Origin: Candidatus Zixiibacteriota bacterium
GTDB lineage: Bacteria > Zixibacteria > MSB-5A5 > GN15 > PGXB01
DNA length: 38,615 nt
NCBI GenBank assembly: GCA_900498245.1
Contig: LS998015.1
Coordinates: 2,504,481 to 2,543,095, forward strand
Reading direction: 5' to 3'
Both the position numbers and the translations under genes were made by a program. The notes beneath the pieces were generated by a model. The model made no database searches, had not been told where the DNA came from, and saw nothing but the letters and a program-made list of their open reading frames with translations. Shown in pieces: positions 1 through 8,215 of this stretch. Each line of letters begins with the position of its first letter. Position 1 is the stretch's first letter.

Positions 1-278
1 GCCGGCATCACGATATTTAAAACCTGCCCCGCAGAAAAGAGCGAAATGATACGAAAGACTTTGATTTTTTTGGTTTTCTCGACAATAGTCTGCCATCTCA
101 GGGCTTTGAAAATGATCATGGCGAATTCCATTGCCAAAGCCGGAAGGAGATAATAAAAATTCACCCGGCTCGCCAGATTTTCCATGTCGGTGAGGCGAAT
201 GTCCTTGAGGCAGTATGCGAGCAAAATTACGGCGATCAGCGATCCCCATAACTGTTTCTTCTTAAAAATAGATGGCAT
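1..278 (-). CDS. Lysylphosphatidylglycerol synthase TM-family (flippase-like) membrane protein, N-terminal part only
   Basis: This is the first 92 codons of a gene that runs off the left edge of the window. The start ATG at 278 is preceded by GAGGAG with a 2-nt gap. The visible protein begins with a hydrophobic segment (GSLIAVILLAYCL), followed by a second one around FYYLLPALAMEFAMI. It then shows the pattern FKALRWQTIV and, about 25 residues later, SLFSAGQVLNIVMP. That spacing of an arginine-tryptophan pair and an F..G...N..MP element is typical of the UPF0104/LPG_synthase_TM family, whose members include the MprF flippase domain and AglD-like proteins that act on membrane lipids or glycolipids. 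The substrate cannot be told from this fragment. It lies 99 bp downstream of batE on the same strand, with a hairpin between. Confidence 0.65.
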   Translation of the reverse strand, partial: MPSIFKKKQLWGSLIAVILLAYCLKDIRLTDMENLASRVNFYYLLPALAMEFAMIIFKALRWQTIVEKTKKIKVFRIISLFSAGQVLNIVMP

Positions 279-286
279 TGCTCCTC

Positions 287-312
287 AAAAACCAAACCGG
301 CTTTGAGCCGGT
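287..312 (-). terminator. Hairpin with interrupted U-tract after the bat operon
   Basis: On the minus strand ACCGGC and GCCGGT form a perfect 6-bp stem with a 5-nt loop (296-312). It is followed by TTTGGTTTTT. This suits a weak intrinsic terminator ending the bat operon. The U-tract is interrupted and lies right against the Shine-Dalgarno of the next gene, so it could instead be a leader hairpin of that gene. Confidence 0.4.
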
Positions 313-376
313 CACGAATTAAGAAAATTATCACTTATATCAGGCAGTGTCAATCAAAAAGAATTCCCTCGCGGGG

Positions 377-1138
377 TCAGATGACTTCGGCGCTCCCCTT
401 GCTTATCCATCCCCGTCTCTGATTTTCAAAGATGGCCAGATAATATTTATCGGTCGATTTCTCAATTTGGAAGGTCAACCCGTATGCCCCGACAAATTCA
501 AGGTCGTTGTCTTCTCCCGGCCCGCTATAAATTTGCGCCTGATCGGTGACAATCACGCCTTTTTTTACCATATAATCGGTACGATATTTGTAAGTGGTCA
601 AACCCGAGAAAATCAACAAAATGATAAGGAGAAGGTACCCGGCTAATTTCACCCAGAACCCGTGCCAGGCCAGAAAGACTGCCGCACACAGAAACAGAAT
701 GAACAATATAAACAGGGCCGATGATACCCAGGCAATGCCGTTTATCGTAAATGGCGCCACCATCGAGTCCAGGAAAGTAGTCACCGGATTGATCCTGACT
801 CCCTCCAGCCGGGTCGGCATAAATTGACGGGCAAAGGCCAGGTTGGCGTTGATATCATTGTCATTCGGTTTAAGTCGTTTGGCCCGAAGATAGTAAAGAA
901 TAGCGTATCCCAGTTTGTTCTGCTTGAAATAGCAGTTCCCGATATTATAGTAAAGAGCCGCCGAAATCATGTCATTCTTTTCCAACCGAAGATAGCTATC
1001 CAGGGCCTTCCCGTAATCTTTATTGTCATACTGCCTGTTGGCGACAGCGAAGAGCGAGTCGGCGGTTATAGCGGATGCGCGCGACGCCAGACCCGTGACC
1101 AGCAGTACAGCAGATGCAATTAAAAATATCTTACGCAA
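377..1138 (-). CDS. batE: BatE-like TPR / SH3 membrane protein
   Basis: This is the last gene of the Bat operon. The 253-residue protein has an N-terminal signal sequence (cleavage near ASRASA). TPR helices at about residues 25-105 follow, including ALYYNIGNCYFKQNKLGYA and the ALYYLRAKRLKPNDND-type pattern. Two hydrophobic membrane segments (about 125-195) come next, and a C-terminal SH3-like domain with the motif QAQIYSGPGEDNDLEF ends in RRGWISKGSAEVI. TPR plus two membrane helices plus SH3 is the usual BatE layout. The start is TTG at 1138: GGAGG stands 6 nt upstream, and the frame overlaps the end of batD by 8 nt, implying coupled translation. The likely role is a periplasmic-side scaffold for the BatA/BatB VWA proteins. 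The exact function of Bat proteins is unsettled even in model species. Confidence 0.85.
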   Translation of the reverse strand: MRKIFLIASAVLLVTGLASRASAITADSLFAVANRQYDNKDYGKALDSYLRLEKNDMISAALYYNIGNCYFKQNKLGYAILYYLRAKRLKPNDNDINANLAFARQFMPTRLEGVRINPVTTFLDSMVAPFTINGIAWVSSALFILFILFLCAAVFLAWHGFWVKLAGYLLLIILLIFSGLTTYKYRTDYMVKKGVIVTDQAQIYSGPGEDNDLEFVGAYGLTFQIEKSTDKYYLAIFENQRRGWISKGSAEVI

Positions 1139-2939
1139 ACCGAACCTCCTCCAGTTTCACCAGAAGTTCCTCGGCGGCGCGAAGCGATTCATCTATTTTC
1201 CCCTGATCAATTGTTCCGGGGGCGTACTGGGCAAAGTCGGCTCTTCGGAACAGGTCTTTTGCCATTGCCAGAAATTTCTCGTCAATTCCGGCCTCTTTCA
1301 AAATATCCAGCAATTGATCCCCCGTCAGCCCGTGAACAGAAATATTTTTCTTGTCGGCCACATACGAAAAGAGGGCGCGCCGCAATTCCGCATAAAACGC
1401 CGCCGCCTGATTGACACGGGCCCGTTTGCGCGCCGATGACAGATGCCGCCGGGCGATTTTCTTGGCGGCCCGGGAGCGGGCATAGCCGATATCCGTCGTC
1501 AATCTTTCGCGCCGCTTCCGATTTATGTATAAAGCCGCCAGAAGCACCACCGGCAGACCGTTGACCAGAAGATAAATTGGTGTCAGAAGGACCAGTGGCC
1601 GGGGCGTCCCCAAATTTCCCGGATCGGTCTTGATATACCTGATATCTTTGGCATTTTGCTCTATTACCAAACCCGGGACCGCCACCATCGGCGCCTCGGT
1701 TCCCCCTTCGGCAATCGGCCTAACCTCGATAGTAATCGGATTGGAGGCTATCGACTTATATTTCTTCGCCCGGGGGTTAAAAAAGTCCAGTTTAACCGGG
1801 GGAATCTCCAATTTTCCGGCGCGCTTGGGAATATAAGTTTCCTCGAAGATTTTCGTTCCGCCCACTACACCCCCGATATTGGTTATTTTCTCATTGGAGG
1901 AGGCGCGATAGATCCGAAAATCCATAGTTTCCGCAATATCCGGCTCTGCCACCGTCTTGATGTTGCCGGTTCCGCTAATCTTGTACTGCACCGTCACCGG
2001 TTGATTGACATCGACATTCAATTTGTCCGGCTGTGATTCGATGGTGTAATCCCCGACCGTACCGGTATAGGTTGACGGTTTTCCCTCCAACGGAAGTGGC
2101 ACTACTTTCACTGTCAGAGGACTGGAACGAACCGACCGTTGCTCCCCCTGCGTGAACATGTCATCAAACATGGCGAACGGATCGTTGGCGCGCGGCTGAC
2201 GTTTCACCGCCACCATTGCCGTTACCATCGCCGACCCGATTTGAAGCGATCCCGGACGGGTTGGGAAAAGCGCCGTGCTGATTTCTATTACATTATACCG
2301 CCGGCCATTGATCAGCTGGTAATATGACTTCTGGCCCTCCAAAGCATTGGCCCAGAAATCGGTCGTCTGCGGGGCATTATATTCCGGCTGAGAATATAGT
2401 TGCACGGCTGTATAAAATTTTATTGTCAGGGTAATCTGCTCGTTAACAAAAGCCGTCCTTTTATCAACTTCCGCCGTCAAAAAAATATCGCGGTTATCGC
2501 TCGCGGTCGGAGTCGCCTGCTGTTGAAGATTCTTTGGCGTGGATACCCCCGATGATCCGACCACCGTGAGCGTCAATTCGTTGGAGACAAATCTCTGATT
2601 GTTATAGACCAGTGTCACCGGCTTGATGGGAAAACTGCCCGGTTTTATCGGTTGCAGGACATATTGATACGACTGAGAGCTGGTCATTTTGCCGTTTATG
2701 ATCGAGATATTAGTTGATGTTCCCTGGGAATAAACGTTGAAGGCCGTCAAATTGGGCAAATCGGGCTTGGGCAAATTCTGAACCGTGCCGGTTATCGTTG
2801 CCGTCAAAACCGCCTGCTCGCCGATGCCGATCGTATCCCGGTTAAGACTGATCTGAATTGAAATATCAGCCTGGCCGTAGGCCGCCAACGGTATAGCCGT
2901 CAAAATAACGATTATCAGTCTTCTTAACATCCTCACCAA
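1131..2939 (-). CDS. batD: BatD, oxygen-tolerance family membrane protein
   Basis: The 602-residue protein has a signal peptide (IIVILTAIPLAAYGQA). A long beta-rich extracytoplasmic region follows, with the BatD hallmarks SIQISLNRDTIGIGEQA at its start, LTAEVDKRTAFVNEQITL near residue 155, and a third repeat-like segment near 290-400 (NVDVNQPVTVQYKISGTGN). One membrane helix lies around residues 450-470 (LVLLTPIYLLVNGLPVVLL), before a basic, helical cytoplasmic tail. This matches the BatD family (PF13584) in length and order. The start could be TTG at 2939 (GAGGGG 5 nt upstream), GTG at 2936 or ATG at 2930. The gene overlaps batC upstream and batE downstream by a few bases. BatD is thought to present extracytoplasmic Ig-like modules in complex with BatA and BatB; the ligand is unknown. 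Confidence 0.88.
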   Translation of the reverse strand: MVRMLRRLIIVILTAIPLAAYGQADISIQISLNRDTIGIGEQAVLTATITGTVQNLPKPDLPNLTAFNVYSQGTSTNISIINGKMTSSQSYQYVLQPIKPGSFPIKPVTLVYNNQRFVSNELTLTVVGSSGVSTPKNLQQQATPTASDNRDIFLTAEVDKRTAFVNEQITLTIKFYTAVQLYSQPEYNAPQTTDFWANALEGQKSYYQLINGRRYNVIEISTALFPTRPGSLQIGSAMVTAMVAVKRQPRANDPFAMFDDMFTQGEQRSVRSSPLTVKVVPLPLEGKPSTYTGTVGDYTIESQPDKLNVDVNQPVTVQYKISGTGNIKTVAEPDIAETMDFRIYRASSNEKITNIGGVVGGTKIFEETYIPKRAGKLEIPPVKLDFFNPRAKKYKSIASNPITIEVRPIAEGGTEAPMVAVPGLVIEQNAKDIRYIKTDPGNLGTPRPLVLLTPIYLLVNGLPVVLLAALYINRKRRERLTTDIGYARSRAAKKIARRHLSSARKRARVNQAAAFYAELRRALFSYVADKKNISVHGLTGDQLLDILKEAGIDEKFLAMAKDLFRRADFAQYAPGTIDQGKIDESLRAAEELLVKLEEVRFA

Positions 2940-3667
2940 TCGTTCCCCTCATATGTGCTCGGCCCCTGAAGCCGGCGAACGTCTTTCTGAACCTCTTCTT
3001 CGTCGTCTTTAAGGGCATTCAAGATTCGCTCCGCGTCTTCCTTGGACATCTCATTCTGGCTGACCTGTTGTTGCTGTTTTTGTTCGTTCTTCTTTTGCTG
3101 GTCCTGTTTGTTCTGCTGTTCCTGCTTCTGGTCCTGCTTATTCTTATCTTGTTGATCCTGATCCTGTTTCTGCTGATCCTGCTGATTCTGTTTCTGCTGA
3201 TTGTTTTTATTTTGTTCCGGTTTCAATTGCTCTTTAAGCCGCTTTCGCGCCAGTTCCAGATTATATTTGGCGTCGATATCATCGGGATTCAACTCCAGCG
3301 ACTTCTGAAATGATTTTATTGCATTCTGATAATCGCCCGCCTTAAAATAAACATCGCCGAGATTGTAATGAGCCATCGCTTCATACTTTATGTCCTGGGT
3401 CACGAATGACTTCTGCAATCTGTCGGTCGCTTCTTCATATTTCCCTTCCTTGTACAGGGCGCTTCCGATATTGTAATACAATTCCGGATTTTCCGGCTGA
3501 TCGGCTTCCGCCTGATGATACAAATCCAGGGCCTTCTTATAATCACCCTTTTTGAATAACTCGTTCCCCTGGTTCACGAGCGATTTGAATCCCTGAGGCG
3601 CCGCCGGCGAGGCCGCAAAGGCGAAACCGAGGACAAAAAAGAGAAACATCGTTTTTCGCATGCTCAT
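2933..3667 (-). CDS. batC: BatC-like TPR protein with Gln/Lys/Asp-rich tail
   Basis: The 244-residue protein has a signal peptide (residues 1-24, ending near ASPAAPQ). At least three TPR units follow at about residues 25-140, for example GNELFKKGDYKKALDLYHQ, ELYYNIGSALYKEGKYEEA and AHYNLGDVYFKAGDYQNAI. The segment from about 147 to 200 is a low-complexity run of Q, K, N and D. A short acidic C-terminus follows (DAERILNALKDDEEE) that ends in RRLQGPSTYEGNDW. TPR plus charged low-complexity tail plus a short conserved end is the BatC layout. It sits between batB (2 bp gap) and batD (overlap). The repetitive Q/K codons also create long spurious hydrophobic frames on the opposite strand. The protein probably bridges VWA proteins and BatD/E. 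Confidence 0.85.
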   Translation of the reverse strand: MSMRKTMFLFFVLGFAFAASPAAPQGFKSLVNQGNELFKKGDYKKALDLYHQAEADQPENPELYYNIGSALYKEGKYEEATDRLQKSFVTQDIKYEAMAHYNLGDVYFKAGDYQNAIKSFQKSLELNPDDIDAKYNLELARKRLKEQLKPEQNKNNQQKQNQQDQQKQDQDQQDKNKQDQKQEQQNKQDQQKKNEQKQQQQVSQNEMSKEDAERILNALKDDEEEVQKDVRRLQGPSTYEGNDW

Positions 3668-3669
3668 AT

Positions 3670-4683
3670 CTATTTCGAACCCTTAATCTTCCGTCTTTCG
3701 GATATAAAAAATTCCAATACGATAACGAATATACCGAATAGAAGCGGATATTGGAAGCGGTCTTCGTATTGCACCATCAATTTCCCTTCCAATTCCTTCT
3801 TCTCCATTTTGCTGATATCATCATAGACTTTATCCAGTTCCATCTCGCCCGGCGTAGCGTGGTAATATTTGCCGCCGGTCGCCAGGGCAATTTTCTGGAG
3901 CGTCATTTCATCCAGTTTGGTGACCACCACCTCGCCGTTGCGGTCCTTTTTATACCCTATCACATCTCCATTACGATTGGTAATCGGAATTGGTTCCCCC
4001 GTAACCGAGCCGATGCCGATTGTATATATCTTGACCCCTTCCTTTCGCGCTTCTTCGGCCGCCCCCAGAGGGTCGGTATTCTGGTCCTCCCCGTCAGTCA
4101 GGAGTATCAGAACCTTGTGTTTCTTCTCCATCTTACTGAACGCTTCCGTCGCCTTGCGGATGGCATCGCCGATGGCCGTCCCTTGTCGCGGCACCAGCCC
4201 AACATCGATTATATCCAGAAATATTTTGGCCGCGGAGTAGTCGAGTGTCAGCGGGCACTCTATGAAGGCGTCACCGGCAAAGACCACCAGCCCGATCCGG
4301 TCTCCCTTGAGCCGGTCGATGATCCCCCGCACCTCCTGGCGGGCCTTTTCTATCCGGCTTGGCTTGATATCCTGAGCCAGCATCGAATTGGACACATCAA
4401 CCGCGATCACCAGGTCGATCCCCTCCCGTTTCATCATTTCCATATGCGTACCGCACTGTATCTGCGACAGGGTAATAACCATAAAAAGCACTCCGGCCAG
4501 AAGCAGCGCCGCCTTCCCGCCTTGGCGGGCGAAAGATATATAGGGCGCATTCTTCATTATTAGAAATAGATCGCCGAACCGGGAAAGTAATTTCTTCTTG
4601 CGGCTTATGGACCAGATATAAAATATCCCCAGGACCGCTATCAGGCCCAGAAGAATCAAATTTGACGGAACTGCAAAACGCAT
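3670..4683 (-). CDS. batB: BatB, membrane-anchored VWA-domain protein
   Basis: The 337-residue protein has two N-terminal membrane helices (about 7-25 and 57-76), a VWA domain (about 88-290) and a C-terminal membrane helix (YPLLFGIFVIVLEFFIS). The metal-ion-dependent adhesion site is complete: DVSNSM at residues 96-101, Thr169 in GTAIG, and Asp197 in LTDGED. The order helix-helix-VWA-helix is typical of BatA/BatB. The second N-terminal helix is followed by CGTHMEMMKREGID, so the VWA domain is predicted to face the periplasm. AAGGT stands upstream of the ATG. The gene follows batA by 18 bp and precedes batC by 2 bp. It is homologous to the neighbouring BatA, and the two probably form a heteromeric complex that works with the MoxR ATPase. 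Confidence 0.9.
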   Translation of the reverse strand: MRFAVPSNLILLGLIAVLGIFYIWSISRKKKLLSRFGDLFLIMKNAPYISFARQGGKAALLLAGVLFMVITLSQIQCGTHMEMMKREGIDLVIAVDVSNSMLAQDIKPSRIEKARQEVRGIIDRLKGDRIGLVVFAGDAFIECPLTLDYSAAKIFLDIIDVGLVPRQGTAIGDAIRKATEAFSKMEKKHKVLILLTDGEDQNTDPLGAAEEARKEGVKIYTIGIGSVTGEPIPITNRNGDVIGYKKDRNGEVVVTKLDEMTLQKIALATGGKYYHATPGEMELDKVYDDISKMEKKELEGKLMVQYEDRFQYPLLFGIFVIVLEFFISERRKIKGSK

Positions 4684-4701
4684 CTTATACCTTCATCACC
4701 G

Positions 4702-5739
4702 CTACGGAATCTTCCTGAAAATGGTCTGGCCCAGAACCATTTCGAGAACCAAAAATATCAAACCGAAATAGACCAACGGAGGAAACAGCTCTTTATATTG
4801 GGTGTATTCATTGACCTTAATTTTGGTCTTTTCCAGTTTGTCGATATCACTGTAAATATCTTCCAGTTCCTTTTCGGAACGGGCCCGGAAATATTTGCCG
4901 CCCGTTTTTTCGGCTATCTTGCGAAGCATATCTTCGTCGATTTCGTTCGGCTGATAGACATATCTTTTCCCGAAAATCGGATCATCGATCGGATACATAG
5001 CCATCCCCGGCTTCCCGATACCGATAGTATATATTTTTACGCCCATCGTCTTGGCAATCGTGGCCGCCGTCAAGGGATCTATTTCCCCGGCATTATTGAC
5101 GCCATCGGTGAGTAGAATTATCACTTTGGTCTTCGACGGCGATTCTCTGAGACGGTTGATGCAATTGGCCAGGGCCATGCCGATCGCGGTGCCGTCCTTT
5201 ATCATCCCGAATTTCACCTGATCCAGAAAGTTCAGAAGGACCCCGTAATCGAGCGTCAGGGGACACTGCGTAAATGAGGTCTGCGAGAATACCACCAGCC
5301 CGATCCGGTCGCTGACCCGCTTGGAAACAAATTTCTTTATTTCTTCCTTGGCCACATAGAGACGGTTCTCCGGTTTGAAATCCTCGGCCCGCATGGAGCC
5401 GGAAATATCCAGCGCCAGCATGATATCGATTCCCTCGGACGTCACTTCCCGATTCTCCGTTCCGGCCTGGGGACGCGCAAAGGCCACGATTAGGAGAACC
5501 AGTGCCAGGACACGCAGAACACTTAAAAGAAAGCGGAACTTCTGGCGCCCTGTTCTGGCCGCTTTCCTGATTATTTTCAAATCGCTGTATCTGATCGAGG
5601 CCGATTGCGCTTTGCGCTTGCGAAATTCAAAAAATATCATCAGGGCCAGGATCACGGCTCCGGCCACAAAAATCGCGAGCGCCGACAGCGCAATGTCATG
5701 ATTAAAAAGCGTAATATGAAAACCGGCGAATCTAAACAT
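4702..5739 (-). CDS. batA: BatA, membrane-anchored VWA-domain protein
   Basis: The 345-residue protein has the same plan as BatB: a first membrane helix at about 16-37, a second at about 72-88 (LLSVLRVLALVLLIVAF), the family signature ARPQ directly after it, a VWA domain at about 100-310, and a final helix (LVYFGLIFLVLEMVL). The MIDAS residues are present: DISGSM at 111-116, Thr184 in GTAIG and Asp212 in LTDG. The start ATG overlaps the preceding gene by 8 nt, which indicates translational coupling. BatA proteins were first linked to aerotolerance in Bacteroides. They are usually encoded with moxR and a DUF58 gene, as here. Naming it BatA rather than BatB rests on gene order and the ARPQ signature. 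Confidence 0.9.
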   Translation of the reverse strand: MFRFAGFHITLFNHDIALSALAIFVAGAVILALMIFFEFRKRKAQSASIRYSDLKIIRKAARTGRQKFRFLLSVLRVLALVLLIVAFARPQAGTENREVTSEGIDIMLALDISGSMRAEDFKPENRLYVAKEEIKKFVSKRVSDRIGLVVFSQTSFTQCPLTLDYGVLLNFLDQVKFGMIKDGTAIGMALANCINRLRESPSKTKVIILLTDGVNNAGEIDPLTAATIAKTMGVKIYTIGIGKPGMAMYPIDDPIFGKRYVYQPNEIDEDMLRKIAEKTGGKYFRARSEKELEDIYSDIDKLEKTKIKVNEYTQYKELFPPLVYFGLIFLVLEMVLGQTIFRKIP

Positions 5740-6736
5740 CGCTTTTCCCCGCGCTTTCGTTCATCCCTGCTATAACCGGTGGTTTTGCCATCTCGGCCTG
5801 ACGAACCGTTTCCACTATCGCCGAGACTTCGTCGAAATCGGCCACCGCCTTTTCCGCTTCAGGTATCAATTTCGCAAATTTCACCATGTCGCCGTGGTTA
5901 AGAAATTTCTTGAGACGATTGAACAGCTCGGCATCGACCTCTTTTTCAACGATTTGTCCCAGGAATTCATCAGTGGTCATATCAAGAACCGGCATCCGGT
6001 ACACCCGGCCGAAATAGGCCCTGATGATTTCGGTCAACTCGATATAAAACTGTTTGAATTTCCCCTCTTCGACATATTTCTTCTGCTGCAACACCGCCAG
6101 ACTTTCAAACGCAATCTCCCATGGCTTGCGAGTATCGATAAATTCTGCCGGGCCCAGTTTCTTTCGCCGGCGCCACCACCAGTAATACCCGGCGGCAGCC
6201 AGGATTACGACAATCCCCGCCATATAATATGGCCAAGTAGCTTTCATCTTAAAATAAATCGGCCCCTTGATATCGCGAATGTCGGCCGAGTCGTTCCCTT
6301 CGGCCAAAAGCGATTTGACTCTTATCGGGGTCGGTTCCGAAATCAGATATTTAACCGTTCCATCAGGCAGTTTGAATTCCACCGGAATCGGCGGGATAAT
6401 ATAATCCCCGGTTGTGAAGGTGGTCAGGACAAAGCGGCTCTCGCTCTTGATCCGGCCGTCTTTTAGTTTGGTCTCGACATCGGTCTGATAATCTTTGACA
6501 TCGAACGCCCCCAGATTGGCCCCAATCGGCGGGGGTGTCAAAACGATATTCGAATCGTGAATTATCGACAGCGTATACTTGATCAAATCGCCGATGTAAA
6601 TCTCGGAACGGTCCACGGAGGTCTCGATCGATATTCCCGGCGCCGATTTTACCGTGTCAACCGGCGTCTTTTCGGCCGCCATGACGCTGGTTCCGGCAAT
6701 CAATAACACCCCAATTATGTAATTAAATCCCCTCAT
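5732..6736 (-). CDS. BatD-like single-pass membrane protein of the Bat operon
   Basis: The 334-residue protein has a signal peptide (GVLLIAGTSVMAAEK), a beta-rich extracytoplasmic domain at about residues 25-150 with the BatD-like opening ISIETSVDRSEIYIGDLI, and one membrane helix around 168-188 (YYMAGIVVILAAAGYYWWW). A helical cytoplasmic part carries FYIELTEIIRAYFGRVY, a pattern shared with DUF4381/BatD-associated proteins. It overlaps the upstream gene by 4 nt (ATGA) and batA by 8 nt, so it belongs to the same transcript. The architecture resembles a short BatD, and a third protein of this plan is encoded at 11059-11922. A role as accessory subunit linking the membrane VWA proteins to extracytoplasmic partners is inferred from context only. 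Confidence 0.7.
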   Translation of the reverse strand: MRGFNYIIGVLLIAGTSVMAAEKTPVDTVKSAPGISIETSVDRSEIYIGDLIKYTLSIIHDSNIVLTPPPIGANLGAFDVKDYQTDVETKLKDGRIKSESRFVLTTFTTGDYIIPPIPVEFKLPDGTVKYLISEPTPIRVKSLLAEGNDSADIRDIKGPIYFKMKATWPYYMAGIVVILAAAGYYWWWRRRKKLGPAEFIDTRKPWEIAFESLAVLQQKKYVEEGKFKQFYIELTEIIRAYFGRVYRMPVLDMTTDEFLGQIVEKEVDAELFNRLKKFLNHGDMVKFAKLIPEAEKAVADFDEVSAIVETVRQAEMAKPPVIAGMNESAGKSDV

Positions 6737-8211
6737 TTGCTCCTGTAAAGACTCACTTCATTGGCTTGATACAATTTGTCGTAACCCGCGTTCAGCTGCT
6801 GTTTGTAATACGACGGGGTTTCATAAACCGCGACCACCAGCCTTGGGGTCCTTCTCTCAATCGCTTCCCTCAGATAAGTACTGTCACATAATTTATAATA
6901 CATAAAACCCTGATGATCGAGCGGCATGGCCCATTGCGATGTAATTATTTCGGTGTAGGGAAGCACCGGCTGGCCGGTCAAAAACGGATAAAGCGGCCAC
7001 TCCGAAAACACGGTGTCGGCCGGACCCGCCAATTCCAGCATCTTCGCTGTGACTCTCTTGACCTCCGGCAAATACCGCCGTTGATCGCGGTCCCGCACCG
7101 CAAAAATGTCAATTGCCAGGTAGAGTATCATCGAAAGCAGATACGCCGCCGAAAGAATGATTAGCCCGATCTTTCTCCATAAAATACCCCACATATCCGC
7201 CGTCCGGCGCCAGATATTTTCCAGATTGAGCGCGATGACAATTATGGCAAATGCCATATACTGCTCAAAGTAGTGCCGCAGCGTCGGATAAGGAACCAGA
7301 TATACCAGTGCCAGAAGAATCAAATTGGCCACTGCCATCCCTTCCGGCATCCTGACAATATTGGCGAATGTTCCAATTCTCCCGGAGCGGACCATCAAGA
7401 AAATTGATATAAGAGTCAACGCAATGATTATAAGAAGGTGCGGATCGGATACGGTGCGGAGAAATATCGCCGCTTTGTTAAGTATGAAGTACGCCGCACT
7501 TCGGTCGGTCTCGCGGTACAATTGAAAGATAAAATTATCGAACCAGAAATGAGTCGGCGAGGAGGCGATTATCCGCAAAGTCGGGAGCGTCGGCACGGCC
7601 AGGGCCAGAATGAACCAGACAGCGCGTTTGATTCGATTTTTCTGAGATAACGTTAGAAGCGACCAGGCATAAAGCGGCAAAAGGACGATATATGTGGCAC
7701 GCAAATTTATCAAGGTCCCTAGAAACAGGCCCATAAATATCAGATCGCGGATCTTTTCCCTCTCTCTGAATCGGATCCAGAAATAAAAAGTGGTAAGGCA
7801 CAGGAAATGGGCAAAGACCGGCGATTCATAAATGGTATGCATTGAAATAATCAGGCCCGAAAGCGTATACATCGCCAGCGCCACTATTGAGACCGTAATA
7901 TTTCGCGTTAATTTAAGAACAATAGCAAAGAGGATTATGGCCGATAAAATGCCCGCCGTCACCGCCAAGCCTCGTAGAATCCAGAGCGATTTCCAGCCCC
8001 ATAGTGCCAGCGACGAAAACACTGTCGGCAAAAGCGGCATCTGCGTAAAGAAGAAATCGGAATAGAGGGCCTTATGAAGTCCCACGGCGCGGGTAGCCGC
8101 CAGATAGACCCCTTCATCTCCGCCGATTATTCGAAAGAGGGCATAGACAATCAGGACTGCCAGGTGCAGCCCCAAAAGAAAAAGGATAATATTTCTTAAT
8201 TTACGAGACAT
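6733..8211 (-). CDS. GT-C fold (family 39/ArnT-like) membrane glycosyltransferase
   Basis: The 492-residue protein has about ten to eleven predicted membrane helices and a soluble C-terminal part (about 400-492). After the first helix comes GGDEGVYLA, with Asp32-Glu33 at the place of the catalytic acid in GT39/ArnT-type enzymes, which transfer sugars from polyprenyl-phosphate donors on the outer face of the membrane. Further on are TQMPLLPTVFSS and NLRATYIVLLP, arranged as in the PMT_2 family. The C-terminal FSEWPLYPFLTGQPVLPYTE is a common element of such enzymes. It stands 4 bp after the TPR/SurA-like gene and overlaps the next gene by 4 nt, so it is embedded in the Bat operon. A glycosyltransferase is not a standard Bat operon member. 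The acceptor is unknown. Confidence 0.7.
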   Translation of the reverse strand: MSRKLRNIILFLLGLHLAVLIVYALFRIIGGDEGVYLAATRAVGLHKALYSDFFFTQMPLLPTVFSSLALWGWKSLWILRGLAVTAGILSAIILFAIVLKLTRNITVSIVALAMYTLSGLIISMHTIYESPVFAHFLCLTTFYFWIRFREREKIRDLIFMGLFLGTLINLRATYIVLLPLYAWSLLTLSQKNRIKRAVWFILALAVPTLPTLRIIASSPTHFWFDNFIFQLYRETDRSAAYFILNKAAIFLRTVSDPHLLIIIALTLISIFLMVRSGRIGTFANIVRMPEGMAVANLILLALVYLVPYPTLRHYFEQYMAFAIIVIALNLENIWRRTADMWGILWRKIGLIILSAAYLLSMILYLAIDIFAVRDRDQRRYLPEVKRVTAKMLELAGPADTVFSEWPLYPFLTGQPVLPYTEIITSQWAMPLDHQGFMYYKLCDSTYLREAIERRTPRLVVAVYETPSYYKQQLNAGYDKLYQANEVSLYRSK

Positions 8212-8215
8212 CTCT

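Noticed and set aside
3068-3313. Very hydrophobic leucine-rich open frame on the plus strand
   Set aside because: It is the antisense of the Gln/Lys-rich tail of BatC; CAG/CTG-like codons read backwards give leucine runs.
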